DNA of 64,000 nt from Hyphomicrobiales bacterium (GCA_900473185.1 UCKU01000027.1:99237-163236); one strand, 5' to 3'. Shown: positions 25,005 through 33,281, counted from the stretch's first letter. The notes: generated by a model from the letters alone, not told the origin. Made by a program: numbers and translations.

Positions 25005-26129
25005 TCAGGCGACCTTTTCGAGCAAGGGGTAATCGATATAGCCCTTGGCGTCGCCACCATAGAAGGTCGATTGATCCGGCGGGTTCAGTGGCAGGTTCTT
25101 CTCCAGACGCTCAACGAGATCGGGATTGGAGATGAAGGGCTTGCCGAAGGCGACGAGATCGGCCGTACCGTTTTCGACGGCTTCGATCGCCATGTCTCTG
25201 ACGTAGCCGTTGTTGACCATCCAGGCAGCCTTGCCGCCAGCCTTTTCATAGGCAGCGCGCAGTGCCTTGTAGTCGAAGGACGGGTTGTCGCCCTGACGAT
25301 AATCACGCTCGCCGCCGGTCTGGCCTTCGATCACGTGGATATAGGCGAGGTCGTACTTGGCAAGGCCTTCAACGACATGGGTGAAGAGTGTTTGCGGGTT
25401 GGAATCATAGGATTCACCCGACGGTGTCACCGGCGAGATGCGGATCGCGGTGCGGCGCGCGCCGATTTCCCTGGTCACGGTTTCAACGACTTCGAAGAGG
25501 AAACGGGCGCGGTTTTTGATCGAGCCGCCATATTGGTCGGTGCGGTCGTTGACGCCATCACGCATGAACTGGTCGAGCAGATAGCCGTTGGCGCCGTGGA
25601 TTTCGACACCATCGAAGCCGGCGTCGATCGCAGCGCGGGCGGCCTTGCGGTAATCCTCGATGATGCCGGGGATTTCGGAGGTTTCGAGTGCACGCGGTTC
25701 GGACGTTTCTGCGAAGGCGCCGGTGCCATCAGCATTGACGAGATAGGTCTTGGCCTTGGCGATGCGGTTGGTTGAGGAGACCGGCTTGCCATTATCGGGT
25801 TGCAGCGTGTTGTGGGAGATGCGTCCGACATGCCACATCTGCACGACGATCTTGCCGCCTCCGGCATGGACCGCATCCGTCACGCGCTTCCAGCCATCGA
25901 GCGCTTCCTTGCTGTAGAGGCCGGGAACGTTGGCATAACCCTGGCCTTGATGCGTAATGGCGGTCGCTTCGGTGATGATGAGGCCGGCCGTGGCGCGCTG
26001 GCGGTAATATTCGACGTTGAGATCGTTCGGGATTGCGCCCGGTGAGCGGTTACGGGTGAGCGGCGCCATGACGATATGGTTCTTGAGGGAAATATCGCCG
26101 ACCTGCGTCGGCTGGAAAAGCTTGGCCAT
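25005..26129 (-). CDS. Alkene reductase, old yellow enzyme family (NemA-like)
   Basis: A 374-residue FMN-dependent ene-reductase. Key positions are Thr25 in MAPLTRNRS (near FMN), the substrate-binding pair His188 and Asn191 with the proton donor Tyr193 in EIHGANGYLLDQFM, then NDRTDQYGGSIKNRARF and the FMN phosphate-binding DLVAFGKPFISNPDL. These enzymes reduce N-ethylmaleimide, nitrate esters and other electrophiles with NAD(P)H. It is the last gene of an arsR - MFS - OYE operon, suggesting a role in electrophile detoxification. Confidence 0.93.
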   Translation of the reverse strand: MAKLFQPTQVGDISLKNHIVMAPLTRNRSPGAIPNDLNVEYYRQRATAGLIITEATAITHQGQGYANVPGLYSKEALDGWKRVTDAVHAGGGKIVVQMWHVGRISHNTLQPDNGKPVSSTNRIAKAKTYLVNADGTGAFAETSEPRALETSEIPGIIEDYRKAARAAIDAGFDGVEIHGANGYLLDQFMRDGVNDRTDQYGGSIKNRARFLFEVVETVTREIGARRTAIRISPVTPSGESYDSNPQTLFTHVVEGLAKYDLAYIHVIEGQTGGERDYRQGDNPSFDYKALRAAYEKAGGKAAWMVNNGYVRDMAIEAVENGTADLVAFGKPFISNPDLVERLEKNLPLNPPDQSTFYGGDAKGYIDYPLLEKVA

Positions 26130-26153
26130 GGAAGGTCCTTTCTGCTTGGGGGA

Positions 26154-27320
26154 TCACTCGGCGGTAGCGGGGTTAGTCTGTGCCCGGCCGGAGAGATAGG
26201 TGAGCGCCGTCGCTGCGAGGCCGATCAGGGCCATGGCAGCAGCGGCGAGGGGAACATGGACGAAGTCGAGACCGGCATTGATGACCATGCCGCCGACCCA
26301 GGCGCCCAGCGCATTGCCGGTGTTGAAGGCGCCGATATTGATGGTCGAGACGAGGTTTGGCGCATCCTTGCCGAAGCCGACGACACCGACCTGCAGGGCA
26401 GGGACCGCAGCGAAGGTTGCGGCAGCCCACAGGAAGAGCGTTATCTCGGCCGGGATAACGAAGCGGCTGGTGTAGAAAAAGGCTGCGGAGGTGAGCGCGA
26501 TCACAGCAAAGACGCTGGCGAGCGTGGCTCCAAGCCGCCAATCGGCCAGCTTGCCGCCGATGAGATTGCCGACTGTCAGGCCGATGCCGATCAGGAACAG
26601 GGTCCACGTGACGCCTTCCGGCGAGATGCCGGTCACATCACGCAACAGCGGGGCGATGTAGGTGAAGAGCGTGAACATCGAGGCCGAGAAGAAGACGGTC
26701 ACCGAGAGCGCCATCCAGAGGCGGACGTTCTTCAATGCCGCGATCTCGCGCAGGATGCTGCTCTGCGTTTCCTGCTTGTCGCGCGGCAGGATGGCGATCA
26801 GGCCGGCAATGGTGACGACGCCGATGGCGGTAACGACCCAGAAGGTGGAGCGCCAGCCGAAAGCCTGGCCGATGGCAGTGCCGGTTGGGACGCCGAGGAC
26901 GTTTGCCAGCGTCAGGCCGGTAAACATCAGGGCGACGGCGCGGGCCTTGCGGTCTTCGCTGACGAGATTGGCGGCGACCACCGAGCCGATACCGAAGAAG
27001 GCGCCATGGCAAAGTGCGGTGACGATGCGGGCGATCATCAGCACCCAGTAATTGGGTGCGATGGCGCAGAGCAGGTTACCGGCGATGAAGAAAGCCATCA
27101 GCATGATGAGGGCCGAGCGTCGCTTCAGCTTGGCGGTGGAGACGGCCATGACTGGCGCGCCGAGCGCGACGGCCAGGGCATAACCCGTCACCAGCCAGCC
27201 AGCTTGGGGGATCGTCACGGAAAGGTCGGCGGCGACTTCGGGCAGAAGACCCATGATGACGAATTCGGTGGTGCCGATCGCAAAAGAGCTGAGAGCGAGA
27301 ACGAGCAGGGCAAGGGGCAT
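26154..27320 (-). CDS. MFS transporter (DHA1, AraJ-like)
   Basis: A 388-residue transporter with about twelve helices. The N-terminal FAIGTTEFVIMGLLPEVA is typical of AraJ/PbuE/sugar-efflux DHA1 members. Motif A-like LKRRSALIML follows helix two, and helix five holds GLTLANVLGVPTGTAIG (motif C-like), consistent with proton-coupled efflux. It starts 2 bp after the arsR gene and is followed 24 bp later by the OYE gene. The likely role is export of a toxic compound or its product; the substrate is unknown. Confidence 0.9.
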   Translation of the reverse strand: MPLALLVLALSSFAIGTTEFVIMGLLPEVAADLSVTIPQAGWLVTGYALAVALGAPVMAVSTAKLKRRSALIMLMAFFIAGNLLCAIAPNYWVLMIARIVTALCHGAFFGIGSVVAANLVSEDRKARAVALMFTGLTLANVLGVPTGTAIGQAFGWRSTFWVVTAIGVVTIAGLIAILPRDKQETQSSILREIAALKNVRLWMALSVTVFFSASMFTLFTYIAPLLRDVTGISPEGVTWTLFLIGIGLTVGNLIGGKLADWRLGATLASVFAVIALTSAAFFYTSRFVIPAEITLFLWAAATFAAVPALQVGVVGFGKDAPNLVSTINIGAFNTGNALGAWVGGMVINAGLDFVHVPLAAAAMALIGLAATALTYLSGRAQTNPATAE

Positions 27321-27322
27321 GA

Positions 27323-27616
27323 TCAGAGATCCTGCTTTAGCTGTTGGAGGAAGGCGGCGATCGTTTCTTCGTTACGCTTGTAGAAAATCCACTGGCCGAC
27401 ACGCTTGCTGGTGACGAGGCCGGCGCGATGCAGCGTGCCGAGGTGGGCGGAAACGGTGGACTGGGAAAGGCCGCAGCGTTCGAACTGGCTGGCGCAGACG
27501 CCCATTTCAAACGGGTGTTCCTGCGTCGGAAAATGCTCTTCCGGGTTCTTCAGCCAGTTGAGGATGTCCATCCGGGCAGGGTTGGCCAGTGCCTTGAGAA
27601 TCTCGTCTTTGTCCAT
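27323..27616 (-). CDS. ArsR-family repressor with two cysteines
   Basis: A 97-residue winged-helix regulator: LKALANPARMDILNWL, then the recognition helix CGLSQSTVSAHLGTL and wing VTSKRVGQWIFYKRNEE. It has no classical metal-binding ELCVCDL motif but carries Cys41 and Cys48 just before the recognition helix. This placement is like that of redox- or quinone-sensing ArsR proteins. It is the first gene of an operon with an exporter and an ene-reductase. An inverted repeat lies 21 bp upstream of its start. Confidence 0.9.
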   Translation of the reverse strand: MDKDEILKALANPARMDILNWLKNPEEHFPTQEHPFEMGVCASQFERCGLSQSTVSAHLGTLHRAGLVTSKRVGQWIFYKRNEETIAAFLQQLKQDL

Positions 27617-27636
27617 CGTCGTTCATCGAAGTATAA

Positions 27637-27652
27637 ATCGGATTTTCCCGAT
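27637..27652. promoter_or_regulatory. Candidate operator of the arsR - MFS - OYE operon
   Basis: ATCGG-N6-CCGAT inverted repeat, extended imperfectly on both sides by TATA/TATG, lying 20 bp upstream of the arsR ATG. Autoregulation is inferred from position. Confidence 0.45.
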
Positions 27653-27730
27653 ATATGGATCGGTGATTTTCGATATGCAAATCACGGAGGCGTGAGCTGA
27701 CGATTTTTCCGGATTGCTTAAATTTTAAGC

Positions 27731-27845
27731 AAAAAAAGAGGGCCACCGGAAAACCAGGGCCCTTTTAAGTGTGAAGGTCAAAAACCTCCAGAGGGGAACA
27801 GCCAACGCGGTGGCACTGGGAGAGAAACCACCAAATGCATCAGCT
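27731..27845 (-). ncRNA. abcR: AbcR-type (alpha-r15) trans-acting small RNA, distal copy
   Basis: Predicted transcript of about 115 nt from near 27845 to the T-run read from 27737 to 27731. It contains the single-stranded anti-ribosome-binding motif CTCCCAG and the second pyrimidine-rich TTCCCCTCTGG segment. It ends with a Rho-independent hairpin, AGGGCC pairing with GGCCCT, followed by seven T. The position between an arsR gene and lsrB - trxB matches the AbcR1/AbcR2 locus of Sinorhizobium. AbcR RNAs act with Hfq to repress ABC-transporter mRNAs. Confidence 0.85.
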
Positions 27846-27851
27846 ATGAGC

Positions 27852-27880
27852 GATATGGTGGTTCTTTGTGCAGCTTTCAA
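27852..27880 (-). promoter_or_regulatory. Promoter of the distal AbcR copy
   Basis: Read on the minus strand: TTGAAA (27880-27875), 17-bp spacer, CATATC (27857-27852). The predicted start site is about 7 bases on, at 27845. Confidence 0.7.
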
Positions 27881-27973
27881 TACATTTTTGTGCATGTCTG
27901 CTATGCACTGCACAAATTTTTCCGCATTGCGGTATCTACCGACAAAAATTCAGGCAAAAAGCAAAGTCCGGGC

Positions 27974-28089
27974 AAAAAAAGAGGGCCACCGGAAAACCAG
28001 GGCCCTTATAAGTGTGAAGGTCAAAAACCTCCAGAGGGGAACAGCTAATGCGGTAGAACTGGGAGGAAAAGCCACCGTGTGCATCAGCT
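27974..28089 (-). ncRNA. abcR: AbcR-type (alpha-r15) trans-acting small RNA, proximal copy
   Basis: Predicted transcript of about 116 nt from near 28089 to the T-run read from 27980 to 27974. It shares with its neighbour the CTCCCAG motif, the TTCCCCTCTGGAGG segment and the terminator hairpin. It differs in the 5' stem, where the sequence between start site and CTCCCAG is diverged. Two copies with different 5' ends are expected to have overlapping but distinct targets and expression. Assignment to AbcR1 versus AbcR2 is not possible from this alone. Confidence 0.85.
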
Positions 28090-28095
28090 ACGTGC

Positions 28096-28124
28096 GATAT
28101 GGTGCTTTAATGAGCAAACAACAA
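28096..28124 (-). promoter_or_regulatory. Promoter of the proximal AbcR copy
   Basis: Read on the minus strand: TTGTTG (28124-28119), 17-bp spacer, CATATC (28101-28096). The -10 is identical to the other copy while the -35 differs, so strength or regulation may differ. Confidence 0.65.
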
Positions 28125-28191
28125 CCCTTTTTTGTGCATGTCAGTCATGCGTGGGTTGCATGATTTGAAATTCGTTCCATAAAAATGGAAA

Positions 28192-29088
28192 TCAGAAGTT
28201 CCAGTTGCGGGCCTTGCTGACGATGAAATCGCGGAATGCCTTCAGCTTGGCGGCGTTCTTGATCTCGTCCGGATAGCAGAAATAAGTATCGAAGGAGGGG
28301 ACGTCGGCATTGATTGCCAGCTGGATCAGACCAGGGTCGCGGCCAACGATATAATCCGGCAGGCAGGCGATGCCGATGCCGAGCAGGCAGGCCCGCTTGA
28401 TCGAGGTCTGGCTGTTGATCTGCAGATGCGGAATGCGCTTGTTGTCCGACGAGCGGCCGGCGACTTCCAGCCAGTTGACGTCGAGCAGATAGTTCGGCGC
28501 CGGTTCGCCGAAGGTGATGATGCGGTGATTGTCGAGATCTTCGATCGTCTGCGGCTCGCCGTGGCGGTTGATGTAGGAGGGGGCCGCATAGACGTGCATA
28601 TGCACGGTGAAGAGCTTGCGCTGGATCAGGTCTGACTGCTGCGGCTGGCGAAGGCGGATGGCGCAATCGGCATGGCGCATGTTCACATCCACTTCCTCGT
28701 TGTCGAGGATGAGCTGGATCTGGACGTCGGGATAAAGCTGCAGAAATTCCTGGATCTTGTCCGTCAGCCAACCCTGGCCGAGGCCGACGGTGGTGGTGAC
28801 GCGCAGCTTGCCGGACGGCGTTTCCGTCGTCTCGGTCAATTGCATCTTCACGGTTTCGAGCTTCAGCAGCACGTCGTGGGCGGTGCGGTAAAGCAGCTCG
28901 CCCTGTTCGGTAAGGATCAGGCCGCGCGCGTGGCGGTGGAAGAGCTTGGTGCCAACATCCTGCTCGAGCGCGCTGACCTGACGGCTGATGGCCGACTGGG
29001 ACAGATGCAGCTTGTCAGCCGCATGCGTAAACGATCCGGCTTCGGCAGCTGCGTGGAAAATACGCAGCTTGTCCCAGTCCAATGGCAT
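28192..29088 (-). CDS. lsrB: LysR-family regulator LsrB
   Basis: A 298-residue LysR protein starting MPLDWDKLRIFHAAAEAGSF. The HTH (HAADKLHLSQSAISRQVSAL) is followed by the effector domain with cysteines at 142, 234, 242 and 271. LsrB of Sinorhizobium and Agrobacterium is a redox-responsive activator, with cysteine-dependent sensing, of glutathione, LPS and oxidative-stress genes. The neighbours trxB (upstream) and the AbcR RNAs (downstream) match that locus. It is 22 bp from the trxB stop and may be co-transcribed with it. Confidence 0.92.
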   Translation of the reverse strand: MPLDWDKLRIFHAAAEAGSFTHAADKLHLSQSAISRQVSALEQDVGTKLFHRHARGLILTEQGELLYRTAHDVLLKLETVKMQLTETTETPSGKLRVTTTVGLGQGWLTDKIQEFLQLYPDVQIQLILDNEEVDVNMRHADCAIRLRQPQQSDLIQRKLFTVHMHVYAAPSYINRHGEPQTIEDLDNHRIITFGEPAPNYLLDVNWLEVAGRSSDNKRIPHLQINSQTSIKRACLLGIGIACLPDYIVGRDPGLIQLAINADVPSFDTYFCYPDEIKNAAKLKAFRDFIVSKARNWNF

Positions 29089-29110
29089 TCCCCCACCCCT
29101 CATGCCACTG

Positions 29111-30085
29111 TTACTCCGCTGCTACGGCAACGGGCATATGGCCCGTCAGATAACGTTCTGCCTCGAGGGCGGCCATGCATCCCATGCCTGCGGCGGTGAC
29201 CGCCTGGCGGAACGTATCGTCAGTCACATCGCCTGCGGCATAAACTCCCTCCAGGCTGGTCGCAGTCGAATCCGGTGCGGTCCAGAGATAGCCATTCTCC
29301 TTCAGCTTCAGCTTGCCCTTGAAAAGTTCAGTTGCCGGCGCGTGACCGATCGCCACGAAGACGCCGTCAATGGCGACATCGGTGACGACACCGGTGCGCG
29401 TGTCGCGCAGGCGAGCGCCGGAAACGGACGGCGGCATGGGGGGCTTTGCCGGCGTGCCCGTGATTTCGGCGACTTCGGTATTCCAGAGAACCTTGATGTT
29501 CTCTTTGGAGAAGAGACGTTCCTGCAGGATTTTTTCTGCACGGAAGCCGTCGCGGCGGTGCACGACGGTGACCGACTTCGCGATGTTCGACAGATAGAGC
29601 GCTTCTTCGACGGCGCTGTTGCCGCCCCCGACCACGATCACATCCTTATTGCGGTAGAAGAAGCCGTCGCAAGTGGCGCAGGCAGACACGCCAAAGCCCT
29701 GAAAATGCTGTTCGCTCTCGATGCCGAGCCACTTGGCCTTGGCGCCGGTCGCGATAACAAGCGTATCGGCAGTCCAGACCTGGCCGCTATCGGTGCGGGC
29801 AACGAAGGGGCGCTGGTTGAGGTCGACTTCGGTCACTAGGTCGTTGACGATTTCGGCGCCGACATGCTGAGCCTGCTGCAGCATCTGGTCCATCAGCCAG
29901 GGACCCTGGATAGGATCGGCAAAGCCCGGATAGTTCTCGACATCGGTGGTGATCATGAGCTGGCCGCCCTGTTCCAGACCGGCGATCAGAACCGGTTTCA
30001 GCATGGCGCGCGCGGCATAGACCGCTGCCGTATAGCCGGCGGGTCCGGAACCGATAATGAGCACCTTGGTATGGCGGGCAGACAT
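29111..30085 (-). CDS. trxB: Thioredoxin-disulfide reductase TrxB
   Basis: A 324-residue FAD flavoenzyme that reduces thioredoxin with NADPH. Visible features are the FAD-binding IIGSGPAGYTAAVYAAR near the N-terminus, the redox-active CATCD (Cys136, Cys139), the NADPH-binding VVGGGNSAVEEALYL, and the C-terminal FAD segment GVYAAGDVTDDTFRQAVTAAG. Length is typical. The start at 30085 (MSARHTKVL) is chosen over an upstream extension with no homology. It sits upstream of the redox regulator gene lsrB and divergent from an lrp-type gene. Confidence 0.96.
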   Translation of the reverse strand: MSARHTKVLIIGSGPAGYTAAVYAARAMLKPVLIAGLEQGGQLMITTDVENYPGFADPIQGPWLMDQMLQQAQHVGAEIVNDLVTEVDLNQRPFVARTDSGQVWTADTLVIATGAKAKWLGIESEQHFQGFGVSACATCDGFFYRNKDVIVVGGGNSAVEEALYLSNIAKSVTVVHRRDGFRAEKILQERLFSKENIKVLWNTEVAEITGTPAKPPMPPSVSGARLRDTRTGVVTDVAIDGVFVAIGHAPATELFKGKLKLKENGYLWTAPDSTATSLEGVYAAGDVTDDTFRQAVTAAGMGCMAALEAERYLTGHMPVAVAAE

Positions 30086-30315
30086 GGAATTTCCTTTCGA
30101 CTGGCAGGATGCGGCGGCTAAGAGGCGAATAAGGCCGTTTCGCGATCCCTGCGTCATTTATGAACGACCAATGCTTTTATTCAAGGGCAGCCTTGCATTA
30201 CCAACAAGGCAAATGCAGGCGCTGTGCAAGATTCCGTCATCTGACTGAAACTTTCTTGCGTATTCCGTCGCTTTATATAGAAGCTGCCCGCGGGGAATTA
30301 AAGAAAGGCCTAAGC

Positions 30316-30783
30316 GTGGTTCGCGCTGAACTTGACGTTATCGACATAAAGATATTGCGGGAACTGCAGGCCGACGGCCGCATGACCAATGTGGAGCTTG
30401 CCGACCGGGTGGGAATTTCAGCGCCGCCCTGCTTGCGCCGTGTGCGCAAGCTCGAAGAAGCCGGCGTCATCGAAGGCTATCACGCGATGCTGAACAGCCC
30501 GAAGCTCGGGCTCGATCTCGTCGCCTTCTGCATGGTCGGCCTCAAGCACCAGTCGGAAGCCAATCTGAAGGCCTTTGCCGCTGCCACCACCGAATGGCCG
30601 CTGGTGCGCCAGGCCTGGATGGTTTCCGGCGACAGCGATTTCCTGCTGCATTGCGTGGCCCAAAACCTCACCCGCTTCCAGGACTTCGTTATCGAGGTGC
30701 TGACGGCCAACGAGCATGTCGATACCGTTCGCACCATGCTGACGATCCGGCAGGTGAAGAAGCTCGGGCTCGTCGAACTGTAA
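30316..30783 (+). CDS. Lrp/AsnC-family transcriptional regulator
   Basis: A 155-residue regulator beginning at a GTG (VVRAELDVIDIKILREL) with AAAGG seven bases upstream. The N-terminal HTH is MTNVELADRVGISAPPCLRRV. The C-terminal RAM domain (MVGLKHQSEANLKAFAAATTE, then VSGDSDFLLHCVAQNL) binds amino-acid effectors and forms octamers. The longer frame to 30160 is basic and non-conserved. A TATATAG -10-like element lies near 30275. It is divergent from trxB. The target genes are unknown. Confidence 0.92.
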   Translation: MVRAELDVIDIKILRELQADGRMTNVELADRVGISAPPCLRRVRKLEEAGVIEGYHAMLNSPKLGLDLVAFCMVGLKHQSEANLKAFAAATTEWPLVRQAWMVSGDSDFLLHCVAQNLTRFQDFVIEVLTANEHVDTVRTMLTIRQVKKLGLVEL

Positions 30784-30784
30784 T

Positions 30785-30887
30785 CTAAAGCGTGTCGCGA
30801 TCTTCCGATCCGCTTGCCACGCTTTAGGCCCTTGTTTTCGCATGTCGTTGCCGCAAAGCCGCTACACACTTTTGGGCGACGTGCTCT
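30785..30887. repeat. RIME-like intergenic palindromic element, copy 1
   Basis: About 103 bp in two modules. The first is an inverted repeat CTAAAGCGTG ... CACGCTTTAG (30785-30827). The second runs from TTGTTTTCGCA through GCCGCTACACACTTTT to GACGTGCTCT. The second module closely matches 50597-50653. Length and two-palindrome layout agree with the rhizobial intergenic mosaic element RIME1. It fills the gap between lrp and the convergent glycosyltransferase gene. Confidence 0.75.
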
Positions 30888-31677
30888 AGCCGCGCCAGGC
30901 CTTGCTCAGCCAATCGGTATTGCCGATGCGGCGATACCATTTCTGTCCGCCACCTTCAAAAACCTCGCTCATTTTCGGACTGCCGGCAAAGACGACGATC
31001 TTGGCCTCCGGTGGCCGCTCGGGATCACGCCAGAAGCTCTTGATGTGGGGTGGCACGCAGGCATTCTTGAAGCTCACGCACCATTCGCGCGGCCAGTATT
31101 GCAGGTTTCCATGCGCTTCGAGCTGCGCACTCTGGAACTGCTGTGAGATCTCGTATTTCGACATGGCCGCCACCGGAGCGGCGACATAGGTATCCAGAAT
31201 ATAAGCGTGGCCGCCGATTTCGTAGCGGAAGACCGAACTGTTGCCGACCGAGCCCAGGAACTTGTCGCGCGTGGGCTTGAGTTTGCGCAGCGGCTTGGCG
31301 CGGAAGAGATCGTCATCGCGGATGATGAGGAACTTTCCCGGATGCTGGAAGAGCGGCTCCAGATCATCGACGATGACGAGATCGAGATCGAGGAAGAGAC
31401 CGATCCCCTTGAGATCGGCAAGCTCGCGGCGGAAGAGCGAAAGCTTCTGCCAGCGGCGGTCCTTGGAGCCGGCCGGCAGACCGAGCTCAGGCAGGGGGAA
31501 GGTTTCGATTCCCGCTTCGAGGCCCTCTGTATTATCGGTGAAACAGACGAAACGATGCGGGCGCTTCAGGTGCCTTTTGACGCCGTGATAGAGATTGTTG
31601 ACATATTCGGGGCCGTAGAGCGTTCCCCACTTCATGCAGAGCACGTTGACCAGATCGTTATTGTTTGCGGTCGACAT
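30886..31677 (-). CDS. Glycosyltransferase with DxD motif
   Basis: A 263-residue cytosolic GT-A fold protein: VLCMKWGTLYGPEYVNNLYHG, KRPHRFVCFTDN, then the metal/nucleotide-sugar motif GLFLDLDLVIVDDL with the DxD-like acidic cluster. A later WPREWCVSFKNACVPP and a C-terminal QKWYRRIGNTDWL follow. The layout resembles GT8-like or capsular glycosyltransferases. Donor and acceptor are unknown. It lies 45 bp downstream of lpcC on the same strand, so a role in LPS or other surface glycan synthesis is a reasonable inference. Confidence 0.78.
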   Translation of the reverse strand: MSTANNNDLVNVLCMKWGTLYGPEYVNNLYHGVKRHLKRPHRFVCFTDNTEGLEAGIETFPLPELGLPAGSKDRRWQKLSLFRRELADLKGIGLFLDLDLVIVDDLEPLFQHPGKFLIIRDDDLFRAKPLRKLKPTRDKFLGSVGNSSVFRYEIGGHAYILDTYVAAPVAAMSKYEISQQFQSAQLEAHGNLQYWPREWCVSFKNACVPPHIKSFWRDPERPPEAKIVVFAGSPKMSEVFEGGGQKWYRRIGNTDWLSKAWRG

Positions 31678-31722
31678 CTCCGAGACTCTGCCTTCCTGAT
31701 ATGTCTGTCACTTGGGTTCGGC

Positions 31723-32772
31723 TTAAGCGTCGAGAAGCTGCTGGTAAATCCGGTTGATCGCCGTTGCTTCCTTTTCCAGCGCGAAATTTTCACGCACATG
31801 CCGGAGTGCCGTTTCGCCCTGTGCTACGGTCAGCGCAGGATCGGCGAGATAGGTGGCGATGGCTGCCGTCAGTGCGTTGCCGTCGCCGGGCGGTACGATG
31901 ACGCCGTTTTCGCTTGCTACGATCATTTCGGCATAGGCACCGGCATCGGAGGCGATGACCGGTGTCTTAGACGCCATGGCTTCCAGCGGAGTCAGTCCGA
32001 ATCCTTCGTTGCGGGATGGGGCCACGTAGAGCGTCAGGCGGCGATACCAGACCTTGATATCTGGCACCTCGCCAATGAAGACGATGCGGTCGGTCAGACC
32101 GGCTGCGGCAATATCGGCCTTCAGCTTGTCGGCGAACGCCGTGTGCTCCGGGGTGACGCGACCGGAAATCACGGCCGTCCAGTCCGGATGCTGCGGCAGC
32201 AGCGCGATCATCGCCTGAACGAAAAGATCGGTGCCTTTCTGATGGCGGACTCGACCGAAGCAGCCAATGAGATAGCGGCCGGGCAGGCCGGTGGCGGCGA
32301 TCGTATCGTCAGGCCCTTCGGGCGGATGGAAAAGCGTGAGATCGACGCCGTGCTGGATGACCGTGTGTGGCACCTTGAGGAAGGAGCCGGAACGGCTGCT
32401 GGTGGCGATGACAGCATCCATCTGGCGGATCAGCCAGCGGGTGTAGGCGGTGTGGCGGCGCTGGGCGGCTGAGGTGAAGACGAGCTTCAGCGGCATACGC
32501 AGCACGTGACGCATGAGGATGCCCGCCGCCATCTCATTGTTGCGGCGCGCGTGCCAGACCCGGTGACGCCGCCCGGCTGGCGGACGCCAGAGGCCAGCAA
32601 GCTGCGGCCATTTCAGGCGCGGAAGTTCTGGCGGAAGACCGGGGCCGAGGGCTGCGATCTTGATCCCCAGCCGAATCTGGCAGGGGATAAGCTGGACGAT
32701 CGTCGACGTGACGCCGGAGAGCCGGCGTTTCAGGTTGGGCGCGATGATCTCGACGTCACTGATATCCGGCAC
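31723..32772 (-). CDS. lpcC: LPS core mannosyltransferase LpcC (GT4)
   Basis: A 349-residue glycosyltransferase family 4 protein beginning MPDISDVEIIAPNLKRRLSG, which matches the start of rhizobial LpcC. GT-B C-terminal features are present: LIGCFGRVRHQKGTDLFV, then YVAPSRNEGFGLTPLEAMAS with the EGFGL...EAMA nucleotide-sugar-binding signature. LpcC adds mannose from GDP-mannose to the Kdo-lipid A acceptor in Rhizobium leguminosarum. It follows greA by 32 bp on the same strand. Confidence 0.92.
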   Translation of the reverse strand: MPDISDVEIIAPNLKRRLSGVTSTIVQLIPCQIRLGIKIAALGPGLPPELPRLKWPQLAGLWRPPAGRRHRVWHARRNNEMAAGILMRHVLRMPLKLVFTSAAQRRHTAYTRWLIRQMDAVIATSSRSGSFLKVPHTVIQHGVDLTLFHPPEGPDDTIAATGLPGRYLIGCFGRVRHQKGTDLFVQAMIALLPQHPDWTAVISGRVTPEHTAFADKLKADIAAAGLTDRIVFIGEVPDIKVWYRRLTLYVAPSRNEGFGLTPLEAMASKTPVIASDAGAYAEMIVASENGVIVPPGDGNALTAAIATYLADPALTVAQGETALRHVRENFALEKEATAINRIYQQLLDA

Positions 32773-32804
32773 TGGCTGCTCTTGAAGGGGGGAGACGCGG
32801 GCGA

Positions 32805-33281
32805 TCAGCCCCAGGAAACGGAGAGGATTTCGTAGGCCTTCGAACCACCCGGCGCGTTGACTTCGATGGAATCGCCGACTTCCTTGCCGATCAGCGCGCG
32901 GGCAATCGGGGAGGAGATCGAGATACGGCCCTGCTTCACATCGGCTTCCTGATCGCCGACGATCTGATAGGTCTTTTCCTCTTCCGTGTCCTCATCGACG
33001 AGCTTCACCTTGGCGCCGAACTTGATCTTGTTGCCCGACATCTTCGAGAGATCGATGATCTCGGCGCGCGCCGTCAGGTCTTCGAGCTCGGCAACGCGGC
33101 CTTCATTGTGGCTCTGCGCTTCCTTGGCGGCATGGTACTCGGCATTTTCGGAAAGGTCGCCATGGGCGCGCGCCTCCGCAATTGCCTCGATGATTCGCGG
33201 GCGCTCCTCCTGCTGACGCCAGCGCAGTTCTTCCTGCAGCTTGACGAAACCACCCTGTGTCATCGGTACCTTATCAACCAT
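32805..33281 (-). CDS. greA: Transcription elongation factor GreA
   Basis: A 158-residue factor that rescues backtracked RNA polymerase by stimulating transcript cleavage. The N-terminal coiled coil ends at the acidic tip (ARAHGDLSENAEYHAAKE, with the DLSENAEY signature). The C-terminal FKBP-like domain holds GRISISSPIARALIGKEVGD. The start at 33281 (MVDKVPMTQGGFVK) has GAGAAGGA upstream; the frame extends to 33326 without homology. It is upstream of lpcC, 32 bp apart. Confidence 0.95.
   Translation of the reverse strand: MVDKVPMTQGGFVKLQEELRWRQQEERPRIIEAIAEARAHGDLSENAEYHAAKEAQSHNEGRVAELEDLTARAEIIDLSKMSGNKIKFGAKVKLVDEDTEEEKTYQIVGDQEADVKQGRISISSPIARALIGKEVGDSIEVNAPGGSKAYEILSVSWG

Larger units (their letters stand above)
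27729..28142. repeat. Tandem duplication containing two AbcR-type RNA genes
   Basis: Two similar units of about 170 bp begin at 27729 and 27972, a 243-bp period, with small indels. The start of each (terminator segment) is nearly identical and the end shares TTTTTGTGCATGTC. The units diverge most in the promoter spacer. Each contains one small RNA gene. Confidence 0.85.
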
